NCBI GenBank assembly: GCA_018376535.1
Contig: JAHABC010000009.1
Span: 17,353-81,352, forward strand
Length of the DNA: 64,000 nt
From: Ruminococcus sp.
GTDB taxonomy: Bacteria; Bacillota; Clostridia; Oscillospirales; Ruminococcaceae
Reading direction: 5' to 3'
Positions 45,076 through 52,895 of this stretch are shown here, piece by piece. The position numbers and the translations under genes are program-made. Below the pieces are notes generated by a model, which saw only the letters and a list, made by a program, of their open reading frames with translations, was not told where the DNA came from and searched no databases. Within the stretch, counting starts at the first letter, position 1; each line of letters starts with the position of its first letter.

Positions 45076-46276
45076 GTTCAATAAATTCTACTTGTATGGA
45101 TATATCTTCTGTAAACAAAGATATATCTTTGTTTTTAAACTCATCGTTACTTAAAGGATATATCAAAATAACCTTTTTAGAGTTGTATTTTTTGGCATAT
45201 ACATACATTTGATACATATCTTGTTGGGATATTCCATAATTTATCAATTTTGGATTTAACATTTTCCATTTAGTATCTAATATTATGGTATCTGTAGGGG
45301 TTTTTAGAACGATATCTGGAATTATGGCAAATTTAGACTTTGGAGTATCTATTAAGAAGAAAGTTCTATCTTGAAGTTTAATAGTATACTCTTTAGGAAC
45401 TCTTTTTCTAACTAGATTTGCTACATAACTTTCAAAAACTTTTTGCATCGGAAAAAGTAGAGCATATGAATAGTTTTCACCTAGAAAGTTAGTAAATCCG
45501 TAGCCATTTAGAAATATTTCGCACCATTTTAAGATATCTTTATACTGCACATTTTTAGATGTTGTTCTATATTTTAAGATATCTTTTTGAACGTTAAATA
45601 GAGTTTTTACATCTTTAAAGTAGCATAGATATTCTTGTATTACAGATTTAAAGTTATTAGTATAGTCTAACAGAAGTGTTAAAGTAGATTTTAATATTCT
45701 GTTTTCAAAGCAATCTAGCGAAAAGATATCTTTTTGGGTAAAAAATCTTTCTTTATGTATGGAGTTGTACTTTATTTGATTAGAAAAATCTAACTTACCT
45801 TTTAGGAAGTTATCATTTTGAAGTTTTTTAGAGTAGTCGTTTAGCAAGTTAGATTTAATAAGTATATCCACTTGATTTAAAAATTCAGATATAAATATAT
45901 CTAACATGGGAAGTTTATCCACTTGTAAGAACGCTTTTTGAAAACTCTTAAAAGGCATATCAGATAGATTTTTTAACATATTAAGTAATACTTTCTTTGT
46001 AGATACAATATCATTTTGATATGTATATATCTTGGGTAATATTTCTATGCTAAATTGATGGTTTATGAATATAGTTCCCACATAGTTCTTTACAGATATT
46101 ATCTTTCCAACGTTTTTCTTAAAAGATATGTTCATAAAATCTGCAACTTGTGAATTACTTAGTATAAAATTTTCTAAGCAAACAAAATCGGAATAGTTCA
46201 TGGAAACGTATTCTTTAGATGTTGTACTATCGATTACAAAAGAATTGTATTCGGTGATGGTGTATGTTCTAAACAT
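45071..46276 (-). CDS. mcrC: McrC-family restriction nuclease subunit
   Basis: A 401-residue McrC homologue. N-terminal DUF2357-like region, then the PD-(D/E)xK nuclease core with FAIIPDIVLKTPTDTIILDTKWK (Asp and the D-x-K triad) and the downstream QQDMYQMYVYAKKY helix. In McrBC, McrC docks on the McrB hexamer, stimulates its GTPase and cuts DNA. The start ATG at 46276 lies inside the end of mcrB (8-base overlap), so the two are coupled; an upstream in-frame ATG at 46312 is deep in mcrB. Last gene of the eight-gene operon. Confidence 0.9.
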   Translation of the reverse strand: MFRTYTITEYNSFVIDSTTSKEYVSMNYSDFVCLENFILSNSQVADFMNISFKKNVGKIISVKNYVGTIFINHQFSIEILPKIYTYQNDIVSTKKVLLNMLKNLSDMPFKSFQKAFLQVDKLPMLDIFISEFLNQVDILIKSNLLNDYSKKLQNDNFLKGKLDFSNQIKYNSIHKERFFTQKDIFSLDCFENRILKSTLTLLLDYTNNFKSVIQEYLCYFKDVKTLFNVQKDILKYRTTSKNVQYKDILKWCEIFLNGYGFTNFLGENYSYALLFPMQKVFESYVANLVRKRVPKEYTIKLQDRTFFLIDTPKSKFAIIPDIVLKTPTDTIILDTKWKMLNPKLINYGISQQDMYQMYVYAKKYNSKKVILIYPLSNDEFKNKDISLFTEDISIQVEFIEL

Positions 46277-47567
46277 GATGGTAAATCTTTCTATAACTAT
46301 TAGGAATATCAAAGGCTTTTGGATTTATTTCATATAGTGTATTAATATCCGAATCGTAGTTACCGAATAGGTCGCTATTTAAAGATTTCTCTACTATAAA
46401 TTGATGTTCCTCAACCTCTGTTTGATTGTCCGCTAAGACTAATCTAATTTTGGAGTAGTCATTAAAGAAGTACTCTTGCAATAATGGGAGTATATTGTAT
46501 CTAAATATATTAGATAGCGTATCTAAGTTTGGATAGTCTAGCAACTTTAAAAAGTAGGTATGTCCTATTAGATAATCTTTTCCTAAAAGATACTCTATTC
46601 TTAAATTGATACTCTTAAACATACTATATATATCTATGCCCTCTACAGAAAGACTTTTAAATATTTCATAGTTTGGAAGCATTTCAACAAATTGAAATCT
46701 TCTACGGAGAGCGTTATCGAATAGTACAGTTGAACGGTCAGAGGAGTTCATAGTTCCTAAGATATAAATATTTTTAGGAACTCCAAAATAATCATTAGAG
46801 TAGGGAAGTTTTAACCTAGTTTCTTCTAGGCAACCAATTCGTTTAGATGGTTCTATTAAGGTTATAAGTTCTCCAAATATATTAGATATGTTACCTCTGT
46901 TAATTTCGTCTATAATAAAAACCTTGTTCTTATTGGATATGTTATTTTTATTTATTAAAATTTTTTCGATTATATTAGCAATGATATCCTTATAGTACCT
47001 TAAAATTGAAGTATCGTAGTTAGACGATATTTCAAATGTGGAATTTTTTAAATCCATAATAGTTATGGAGTTATTTTTAAGGTCATCAATTAAACTAGAT
47101 ACCATACTTATTGGTATAGATATAATCTTAGCATCTTGACCAGTACCTAACTTGAACTTTTTAATATTTATATTATCCAAAGTTATGTTATCTATGATGT
47201 ATCTGTAGTGTTTAGCGTTTTTGGAAGAAACATCTTGATGTATTAAGAAGTTCCAATCTAGTTGATTGTTACAGAACTCTTTAAAAATTCCATTGTGTAG
47301 CGTGTAGGATACATCGTTATGGTTTAGATTGGGTTTAATTCCCTCAATGAACTCCTCATAACTATAGGATTGGTGAAATGTTATACTCTCTATTAACTTC
47401 TTGGATTTATATTCCTTGAACTTTTTAACTACTTGTGAGTACTCCATAGAAGATACATCTTTAATAGATATATCTTCAACTATTGCTACTGCATATAACA
47501 GAGTACTATAAGTTTTACCAGTTCCAGCCACCCCGTAGAGTATGGTATTTGGATATATATTGTTCAT
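46269..47567 (-). CDS. mcrB: McrB-family AAA+ GTPase without N-terminal DNA-recognition domain
   Basis: A 432-residue AAA+ motor. Walker A GVAGTGKTYST begins at residue 12; McrB-type ITFHQSYSYEEFIEGI; Walker B VFIIDEINRGNISNIFGEL; the GTP-specificity signature MNSSDRST; sensor region FDNALRRRFQFVEM; GHTYF near the end. The protein starts directly with the motor: the recognition domain present in E. coli McrB (about 160 residues) is absent. It follows queF by only 5 bases with no clear ribosome binding site of its own, so coupling to queF translation is likely. Confidence 0.9.
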   Translation of the reverse strand: MNNIYPNTILYGVAGTGKTYSTLLYAVAIVEDISIKDVSSMEYSQVVKKFKEYKSKKLIESITFHQSYSYEEFIEGIKPNLNHNDVSYTLHNGIFKEFCNNQLDWNFLIHQDVSSKNAKHYRYIIDNITLDNINIKKFKLGTGQDAKIISIPISMVSSLIDDLKNNSITIMDLKNSTFEISSNYDTSILRYYKDIIANIIEKILINKNNISNKNKVFIIDEINRGNISNIFGELITLIEPSKRIGCLEETRLKLPYSNDYFGVPKNIYILGTMNSSDRSTVLFDNALRRRFQFVEMLPNYEIFKSLSVEGIDIYSMFKSINLRIEYLLGKDYLIGHTYFLKLLDYPNLDTLSNIFRYNILPLLQEYFFNDYSKIRLVLADNQTEVEEHQFIVEKSLNSDLFGNYDSDINTLYEINPKAFDIPNSYRKIYHHV

Positions 47568-47572
47568 AAATA

Positions 47573-48070
47573 TTATCTATTGTCTACTTTTTCAGGGTAC
47601 ATATCATGTTGAGTTAGTCTGTCGAAAGCAACCTTTTCCCAGATAGTATCTTTTTGACCGTAGTTGCAGTAAGGGTCTATGGATATTCCTCCTCTTGGAG
47701 TGAATTTGCCCCAAACTTCTATATACTTAGGATTCATTAGTTTTATTAAATCTTTCATGATTATGTTTACGCAATCTTCGTGAAAATCTCCGTGATTTCT
47801 AAAGCTATATAGGTATAACTTTAAAGATTTACTTTCAACCATCTTTACACTTGGAACGTATGATATATATATTGTAGCAAAATCTGGTTGTCCAGTTATA
47901 GGACACAAACTGGTGAACTCTGGACAGTTAAACTTAACAAAGTAGTCATTATCTTGATGCTTGTTAATAAAAGTTTCTAAAATTTCTGGGGCGTAATCTG
48001 TAGGATACTTTGTCCCTTGATTTCCTAACAATGTAATGCCTTCTTTTTCTTGTGCGTTTCTGCCTTCCAT
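47573..48070 (-). CDS. queF: NADPH-dependent preQ0 reductase
   Basis: Reduces 7-cyano-7-deazaguanine (preQ0) to preQ1, committing the pathway to queuosine. A 165-residue unimodular QueF: thioimide Cys and catalytic Asp in FTSLCPITGQPDFATIYI, the QueF signature ESKSLKLYLYSFRNHGDFHEDC, and a C-terminal RGGISIDPYCNYG. AAAGGAGG precedes the ATG. In the operon it is separated from its pathway partners by hsdS and sits tightly before mcrB. Confidence 0.96.
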   Translation of the reverse strand: MEGRNAQEKEGITLLGNQGTKYPTDYAPEILETFINKHQDNDYFVKFNCPEFTSLCPITGQPDFATIYISYVPSVKMVESKSLKLYLYSFRNHGDFHEDCVNIIMKDLIKLMNPKYIEVWGKFTPRGGISIDPYCNYGQKDTIWEKVAFDRLTQHDMYPEKVDNR

Positions 48071-48085
48071 TTAAAAATCCTCCTT

Positions 48086-49246
48086 TTAAATAAACATTTT
48101 TTGTAATAGACCTTTTTTATAGGTTTTAAGGTCTTGTAACTTTTTAGTTTCAAGTTCTATCTTTTTGTCTAGGTTGCTAAATAGGTTCGCTATTCGGTTT
48201 TGCTCCTCTATGCTTGGGATTTTTATATCAAAATTTAAAAAATCCTTTTCACTTAATTCTTTTTGTCCTGTACCATTAGCCATATAACTTCTTTTGTTAA
48301 TATAATCACTTTGTGATATTTGATAATATATAAAATATGTATTTGCATTAGAAATAGAAAAACTCATAATTGCATTAGAACATATATAATTATCAAACTT
48401 TTCAGAAACTATTGCAATACTGCCATTAAAATAATTCTGTTTTCCAATAATAATTTCACCTTGATGTCTAATATAAAATGGGCGAGTATCTAACATGGTT
48501 CTTTTAATAGTATTTTCTTCCAAACCTTGTAAATTTAGTTTAACTGTTAATTTTTTGTATTTACTTGTATCTTCTACGGGTGTTTTATCACTAGGAATTA
48601 GAAAATCTCCTAATTTAGCAGATTTCCACCCCTGATTATTAGAGAAAACTTTTTGAAGAAGACCTTTTTTGTACAACTTAAGGTTTTCCACTAACTTCTC
48701 TTGTAACTCTATCTTCCTATCTATTAGGCTTAAAAAATCAGCTATCTTTGTTTGCTCCTCTAGGCTGGGAAGATATATTTTATATTGTGCATACTCTTGT
48801 GAGTTAATTCCAGGTTGTCCTGTTCTCGTTGATGTTAAAGTTACCCATTTAAAATATCTATCTATTAAAGTTTGCAAAAAAATAAAATAACTGTTGTAAA
48901 GTTCATTTATATGTACTCTTATTAAATAACCAGCAAAATATAATCTGCCATCTTTTTCTTTATATAGATAAGTTTTTCCTACACTTGCCCCAGTTCTTGA
49001 GAATAGAATATCGTTTTTATTAACAATATATTTATCTTCTAGTTTTCCGTCAGGGGAAACAGAAAGATTAGAAATATAATTTCTAGTTTCTTCATCTATA
49101 TCAGTTATTCTAATATATTTATTATAACCATCATAATATTTTGAAGGCAAATTCATACCATATTCAAAACATGTTGAAATATCTTTTAATTTTTTTTCTT
49201 TCCACTCATCATTAAACTCTTTAAACCTTAGCTTAGGTACTTGCAT
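48086..49246 (-). CDS. hsdS: Orphan type I restriction-modification specificity subunit
   Basis: A complete 386-residue HsdS with two target-recognition domains (about 5-175 and 205-370). Each ends in the conserved helical region: LPSLEEQTKIADFLSLIDRK followed by LYKKGLLQKVF, and IPSIEEQNRIANLFSNLDKK followed by TYKKGLLQKMF. HsdS normally gives sequence specificity to HsdM/HsdR, neither of which is in the window. It lies between queC and queF, has AAGGAG before the ATG, and is noticeably AT-richer than the que genes. It may serve an HsdMR encoded elsewhere, or be a relic, or work with the adjacent McrBC (inference). Confidence 0.9.
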   Translation of the reverse strand: MQVPKLRFKEFNDEWKEKKLKDISTCFEYGMNLPSKYYDGYNKYIRITDIDEETRNYISNLSVSPDGKLEDKYIVNKNDILFSRTGASVGKTYLYKEKDGRLYFAGYLIRVHINELYNSYFIFLQTLIDRYFKWVTLTSTRTGQPGINSQEYAQYKIYLPSLEEQTKIADFLSLIDRKIELQEKLVENLKLYKKGLLQKVFSNNQGWKSAKLGDFLIPSDKTPVEDTSKYKKLTVKLNLQGLEENTIKRTMLDTRPFYIRHQGEIIIGKQNYFNGSIAIVSEKFDNYICSNAIMSFSISNANTYFIYYQISQSDYINKRSYMANGTGQKELSEKDFLNFDIKIPSIEEQNRIANLFSNLDKKIELETKKLQDLKTYKKGLLQKMFI

Positions 49247-49263
49247 GATATTCTCCTTATATA

Positions 49264-49289
49264 AATTATTAACTATTAATTGTTAATTA
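49264..49289. repeat. AT-rich repeat copy between queC and hsdS
   Basis: A 26-base segment containing TTAACTATTAATT that recurs exactly, in inverse orientation, at 51819-51844; the two copies flank the queDE-folE-queC block. Confidence 0.75.
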
Positions 49290-49293
49290 TTAA

Positions 49294-49968
49294 TTAATAT
49301 AGGTCTAAGCCGTTAGCTAAGAAAGCCTCACGTCTGTCACGACAAGTACCACAAACCTTGCAAGGTTCGTCCTTACCCTCGTAGCAAGACCATGTTAGCT
49401 GATATGGAACGTTCAACTTTACACCGATAGCGACCACATCTTTTTTAGTTAAGTTTACAAATGGAGCGACTATCTGTAATTGATGTCCACTACCCTCATA
49501 GATAGCAGTACTCATAGCGTTGTTGAAAGCTGAACTGCAATCTGGATAAGCATTTCCAGCAGAGTCATCTGCATGAGCTCCATAGTAGATTACGTCGCAC
49601 TCTTTAGATAATGCTATCGCACTTGCAGAGGATAGAAACAAACCATTTCTAAATGGAACGTAAGTAGATACAGGCTTTCCATCGGTTTTAGATAGTTGTT
49701 CTGCGTAAGTTTCATGAGGAACTTCCTCTGTAGATTGACTTAGCAATGAACAGTTTGAAAACTTAAACATTTCAGATAAATCTAGTTTTAGATGTTCTAC
49801 GCCATAATATTCAGCAATCTTATTAGATGCCTCTATTTCTTTGATATGTTTCTGTCCATAACTTACAGATAGTGCTATAACATTATCTTTACCATACTTA
49901 TCAATAGCCATAGCTAAGCAAGTGGTACTATCTACACCACCTGAGAATAATACTAATGCTTTACTCAT
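49294..49968 (-). CDS. queC: 7-cyano-7-deazaguanine synthase
   Basis: ATP-dependent enzyme making preQ0 from 7-carboxy-7-deazaguanine. 224 residues: PP-loop LFSGGVDSTTCLAMA at the N-terminus, VPFRNGLFLSSASAIALS, and the C-terminal zinc Cys set in CYEGKDEPCKVCGTCRDRREAF. ATG 49968 follows GGAGGT. Third step of the pathway encoded with queD, queE and folE. Confidence 0.97.
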   Translation of the reverse strand: MSKALVLFSGGVDSTTCLAMAIDKYGKDNVIALSVSYGQKHIKEIEASNKIAEYYGVEHLKLDLSEMFKFSNCSLLSQSTEEVPHETYAEQLSKTDGKPVSTYVPFRNGLFLSSASAIALSKECDVIYYGAHADDSAGNAYPDCSSAFNNAMSTAIYEGSGHQLQIVAPFVNLTKKDVVAIGVKLNVPYQLTWSCYEGKDEPCKVCGTCRDRREAFLANGLDLY

Positions 49969-49988
49969 AAAAAGAACCTCCAAAAATA

Positions 49989-50555
49989 TTAATAAAGTCT
50001 GTTTTGTAGAATAGTTTCGTTTTCAAATCTGCCACGCAAGGTGAGAGTTTCGGTAGTTGCAGAAGTTTTTTTGATACCTCTAGCAGTCATGCAACTATGA
50101 CAACCTTTGATATATACTCCAACGTCACTAGAACCAGTAACCTTTTGAATGATTTCGGCAATATCCGAACCGATACGTTCTTGAAGTTGTAGACGCTTTC
50201 CGACCATATCGCAAATACGAGCGATTTTGCTTAATCCTATAACTTTGCCATTAGGGATATATCCAACGTTTACGGTCATATCGTACATTAGAGCAAGGTG
50301 ATGTTCGCAATAGCTGAAAATTTCGATATCTTTAACTACTACGATATCATTTTTAGAACCTACACCCTCATTGAAAGTCTTTCCGAACATTTTAGCGATA
50401 TCATCATTAGAGTAGTTCATACCTTCAAAAACTTCTTCATACATACGAGCCACACGGTCGGGAGTATCTATTAAGCCTTCACGGTTGGGATTATCTCCTA
50501 AGGCTTCTAAGAGTCCTCTAATGTGAAATTTAATTTTTTCTTTATCTATAGCCAT
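49989..50555 (-). CDS. folE: GTP cyclohydrolase I
   Basis: Converts GTP to dihydroneopterin triphosphate, the first step for deazapurines (and folate). 188 residues with zinc ligands in SYCEHHLALMYDM and GCHSCMTARGIKK, plus GLSKIARICDMVGKRLQLQERIG. The ATG at 50555 follows AGGGGG; 25 further in-frame codons upstream lie within queE and are rejected. Location in the que operon says it feeds 7-deazaguanine synthesis. Confidence 0.96.
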   Translation of the reverse strand: MAIDKEKIKFHIRGLLEALGDNPNREGLIDTPDRVARMYEEVFEGMNYSNDDIAKMFGKTFNEGVGSKNDIVVVKDIEIFSYCEHHLALMYDMTVNVGYIPNGKVIGLSKIARICDMVGKRLQLQERIGSDIAEIIQKVTGSSDVGVYIKGCHSCMTARGIKKTSATTETLTLRGRFENETILQNRLY

Positions 50556-50565
50556 AATACTATAA

Positions 50566-51231
50566 TTAAACCCCCTTTTTATTAGCGTCCCAGATAAACT
50601 TGTGCATTTGCAACTGCATAGATACACCATTTAAGTGATTATCTTTCATGAAATCTACAATAGCAGATAGTTTTATCTTACCAAAGACAGCACTTACATA
50701 TATATAGCATTTATCTTTAAGGGAATACTCATCTATTATATAAACCATTTTCTGTAAATCTTCAATAGAACCCACTACGAACTTAACAACGTCATTTTTA
50801 GACTTGTCAAGATATTTAAAGTTAGATAAAATCATCTTGTTTTCCATGTTACTAGAGGGGCATTTATAATCCATAGTAAAAGATGCTCTATTTTCAATCT
50901 TAGATATCTTAGAGATATCAGTAGCACCATTAGTTTCAATTTCAGCAGATATATCTTTTTCTTTAGAAATCAATTCCAATAGAGTAATGAAATCTTTTTG
51001 TAGGGTAGGTTCACCACCAGTAAGAGTAACCTTATTTACTCCAGTAGATTTAATATAGTCTACTATCTCTTGTGGAGATTGCTCTATAAAATCTGCATTA
51101 GATACGTTTGCCCATGTTGTATCACAATAGGAACAGTTTAGGTTACAACCTTTAAATCTTATAAAGACTGCTAGTTGACCAGCGTTCTTACCCTCACCAT
51201 TGATACTTATAAACTTTTCTACTACTTGCAT
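50566..51231 (-). CDS. queE: 7-carboxy-7-deazaguanine synthase (radical SAM)
   Basis: Radical SAM ring-contraction enzyme of 221 residues. Motif FISINGEGKNAGQLAVFIRF, then the cluster motif CNLNCSYCDTTW (Cx3Cx2C), VTLTGGEPTLQ, and DYKCPSSNM. Acts on the QueD product. ATG 51231 follows AGGAG and begins one base after the queD stop region, i.e. tightly coupled. Confidence 0.96.
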   Translation of the reverse strand: MQVVEKFISINGEGKNAGQLAVFIRFKGCNLNCSYCDTTWANVSNADFIEQSPQEIVDYIKSTGVNKVTLTGGEPTLQKDFITLLELISKEKDISAEIETNGATDISKISKIENRASFTMDYKCPSSNMENKMILSNFKYLDKSKNDVVKFVVGSIEDLQKMVYIIDEYSLKDKCYIYVSAVFGKIKLSAIVDFMKDNHLNGVSMQLQMHKFIWDANKKGV

Positions 51232-51232
51232 A

Positions 51233-51655
51233 CTAATCTCCTGTATATGTGGCACAATTATTAGGAGTTTCATACACTGTTACAGATTTAACATTATAAC
51301 CTTTATCCATAAGAGTATCAAAGATGTGTTTTGAAAAATTTTCAGCAGTAGGACGGAACTCAACTTTTATTAACTTAAAATTTTCTTCAGTAAGAGCCTC
51401 TAAAGTTTTAGGTTTTAGAGTATCTTTTTCGTATATAAGAGCGTGGTCGAAGTTATCGGCGATAAGTTTTAAATCGTGTTTAAAGTCGGAGAAGTCTACA
51501 ATCATACCACGAAGTTGACCATCTTCCATAAGATTATAAGAGAATATTTCAGCAATGATAGTCCATCTATGCCCATGAATGTTACTACATTTGCCTTTAT
51601 AACCATGCAAAAAATGTGCAGAGTCGAAACTCTGTTCAGTTTTTAGAGTGTACAA
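51233..51655 (-). CDS. queD: 6-carboxy-5,6,7,8-tetrahydropterin synthase
   Basis: Second step from GTP to preQ0; 140-residue PTPS-family protein. Zinc His residues in FDSAHFLHGYKGKCSNIHGHRW, which also contains the catalytic Cys, and the DFSDFKHDLK segment; C-terminal SVTVYETPNNCATY. TTG start behind AAAGGAG. First gene after the riboswitch terminator, so the whole operon depends on read-through. Confidence 0.96.
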   Translation of the reverse strand: MYTLKTEQSFDSAHFLHGYKGKCSNIHGHRWTIIAEIFSYNLMEDGQLRGMIVDFSDFKHDLKLIADNFDHALIYEKDTLKPKTLEALTEENFKLIKVEFRPTAENFSKHIFDTLMDKGYNVKSVTVYETPNNCATYTGD

Positions 51656-51675
51656 GAAAAAAACTCCTTTCTAAG

Positions 51676-51709
51676 ATAAAAAATCCCACTAAGATATACT
51701 CTAGTGGGC
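51676..51709 (-). terminator. Riboswitch-controlled terminator before queD
   Basis: Reverse-strand CCCACTA pairs with TAGTGGG, then ATTTTTT. It stands between the preQ1 aptamer and the queD ribosome binding site. Confidence 0.8.
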
Positions 51710-51766
51710 ATGATTAATAACAGTCAACAGATGGTTAATCTACTGACCATGAATTATTAATTTAAA

Positions 51767-51812
51767 AGCCCTAGTTTTGTTTAACGTCAGGAGGTTGCAA
51801 AGCGAACTGACA
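51767..51812 (-). promoter_or_regulatory. preQ1-I riboswitch aptamer
   Basis: Reverse strand reads TGTCAG, a loop TTCGC...GCAACCTC, CTGAC, then GTTAAACAAAACTAGGG. The stem, the TCGC...AACC loop and the A-rich tail ending CTAGG match the preQ1-I class (Thermoanaerobacter-type layout), where the tail folds back on the loop. Together with the terminator it should switch the operon off when preQ1 is plentiful. A further hairpin (51722-51747) lies between aptamer and terminator. Confidence 0.85.
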
Positions 51813-51818
51813 ATATTT

Positions 51819-51844
51819 TAATTAACAATTAATAGTTAATAATT
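51819..51844. repeat. AT-rich repeat copy in the que leader
   Basis: Exact inverse copy of the 26 bases at 49264-49289, here between promoter and riboswitch. Confidence 0.75.
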
Positions 51845-51868
51845 AATAGCTATAATTGTCCTTAGATA

Positions 51869-51897
51869 ATATTATCACATGTTAGAAGTAAAGTCAA
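51869..51897 (-). promoter_or_regulatory. Promoter of the que-hsdS-mcrBC operon
   Basis: Reverse-strand TTGACT (51892-51897) and TAATAT 17 bases on, overlapping an extended TGTGATAAT; the -10 assignment is approximate. Confidence 0.55.
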
Positions 51898-51914
51898 GAA
51901 TTATTCAAAAAATC

Positions 51915-51943
51915 TTGACAGAATAAATTTTTTAATATATAAT
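51915..51943 (+). promoter_or_regulatory. Promoter of the putative small RNA
   Basis: TTGACA (51915-51920), 17 bases, TATAAT (51938-51943). Confidence 0.8.
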
Positions 51944-51949
51944 ATAATC

Positions 51950-52160
51950 ATTAAAATTCAAAGGAGATGTCTGTTTGGTTATTGTTCTATAAACTGAACA
52001 CTTTAAAACAATATGATTAATTTTTAGCTATCACAAAAAAATTTCTATGGTGGCTCGGGTTGTTTTACTCAGTTTAGTGTATATAGAGCTTCTTAACAGA
52101 TTTATTTTTATTATAGTAAAATCAATCAGTTAAGGTATGTCTTTCTTAACTGATTTTTAA
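51950..52160 (+). ncRNA. Putative small RNA gene (possibly 6S RNA)
   Basis: About 205 bases between a consensus promoter and a perfect 11-bp terminator, with no credible reading frame. Long-range pairing gives an elongated hairpin: GTCTGTT with AACAGAT, TTCTATA with TATAGAG, AACTG with CAGTT, AAAACAA with TTGTTTT, with a large internal loop. Size and shape are those of 6S RNA, but I cannot confirm conserved 6S bases; another sRNA is equally possible. Confidence 0.5.
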
Positions 52161-52164
52161 TTTA
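52124..52164 (+). terminator. Terminator of the putative small RNA
   Basis: AATCAGTTAAG (52124-52134) pairs perfectly with CTTAACTGATT (52145-52155), then TTTAATTT. Confidence 0.85.
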
Positions 52165-52226
52165 GATTGTTTTACAAAGTGTTCCAAAATATTGTTAATA
52201 TCATTTTTGAAAGGAAACATTTTACT

Positions 52227-52844
52227 ATGAAAAATCTAAATATTAGAAATATATCCTTAAAGGATTATTTTAGCGTTGAAAATTTAATCAGAGAAGCCTT
52301 TTGGAACGTATATAAACCAGGTTGTGAAGAACATTTAGTAGCACATAATATGAGAAATCTACCATGTTATATTAAACCTTTAGATTTAGTTGCAGAAATA
52401 GATGGTACTATAATCGGAAATATTATGTATAGTAAGTGTTATATCGTAGATGGTGAAAACTATAAAGAGTTTGTAACTTTTGGTCCTCTTGGAGTACTAC
52501 CAAAGTATCAAAGTATGGGAGTAGGTTCTGCTTTGATTGAAAAATCTTTTGAGATTGCTAAAACTATGAACATTAAAGCTATATTCATAACTGGAAATCC
52601 TAGCTATTACAATAGATTTGAGTTTGTATCTGCTAGTAAGTACAACATTCATCTTGATGGCGTTCCTATTGATGACGTTGCAGACTTCTTTATGGTTAAA
52701 CTACTAGAGGATAATGCACTCAAAGAAGTTAAGGGTATATGCAAAATAGATGATTGTTATTATGTAAATCAAAAGGAACTTGAAAACTTTGATAAACTTT
52801 TTCCACCTAAAGTTAAGCAAAAGTTGGACACTCAAATAATGTGA
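52227..52844 (+). CDS. GNAT-family N-acetyltransferase
   Basis: A 205-residue GNAT protein. N-terminal substrate part (RNISLKDYFSVENLIREAFWNVYKPGCEEHLVAHNMR), the central VTFGPLGVLPKYQSMGVGSALIEKSFEIA containing the acetyl-CoA pyrophosphate loop (Q-x-x-G-x-G/A type), and GNPSYYNRFEFVSASKY. Resembles YhbS-type acetyltransferases; substrate unknown. ATG 52227 follows GAAAGGAA; an in-frame upstream extension crosses the terminator region. Confidence 0.85.
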   Translation: MKNLNIRNISLKDYFSVENLIREAFWNVYKPGCEEHLVAHNMRNLPCYIKPLDLVAEIDGTIIGNIMYSKCYIVDGENYKEFVTFGPLGVLPKYQSMGVGSALIEKSFEIAKTMNIKAIFITGNPSYYNRFEFVSASKYNIHLDGVPIDDVADFFMVKLLEDNALKEVKGICKIDDCYYVNQKELENFDKLFPPKVKQKLDTQIM

Positions 52845-52860
52845 TTTCACAATAAACATC

Positions 52861-52889
52861 TTGACAAATAGAAAATTTTGATATATAAT
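52861..52889 (+). promoter_or_regulatory. Promoter of the pheST T-box transcript
   Basis: TTGACA (52861-52866), 17 bases, TATAAT (52884-52889). Confidence 0.85.
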
Positions 52890-52895
52890 AAGAAC

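Noticed and set aside
45071..51655. A Dpd-type system inserting 7-deazaguanine into DNA
   Set aside because: The preQ0 genes are present, but no DpdA/TGT-like transglycosylase or other dpd gene is in the window, and queF (which commits to preQ1 for tRNA) is present.
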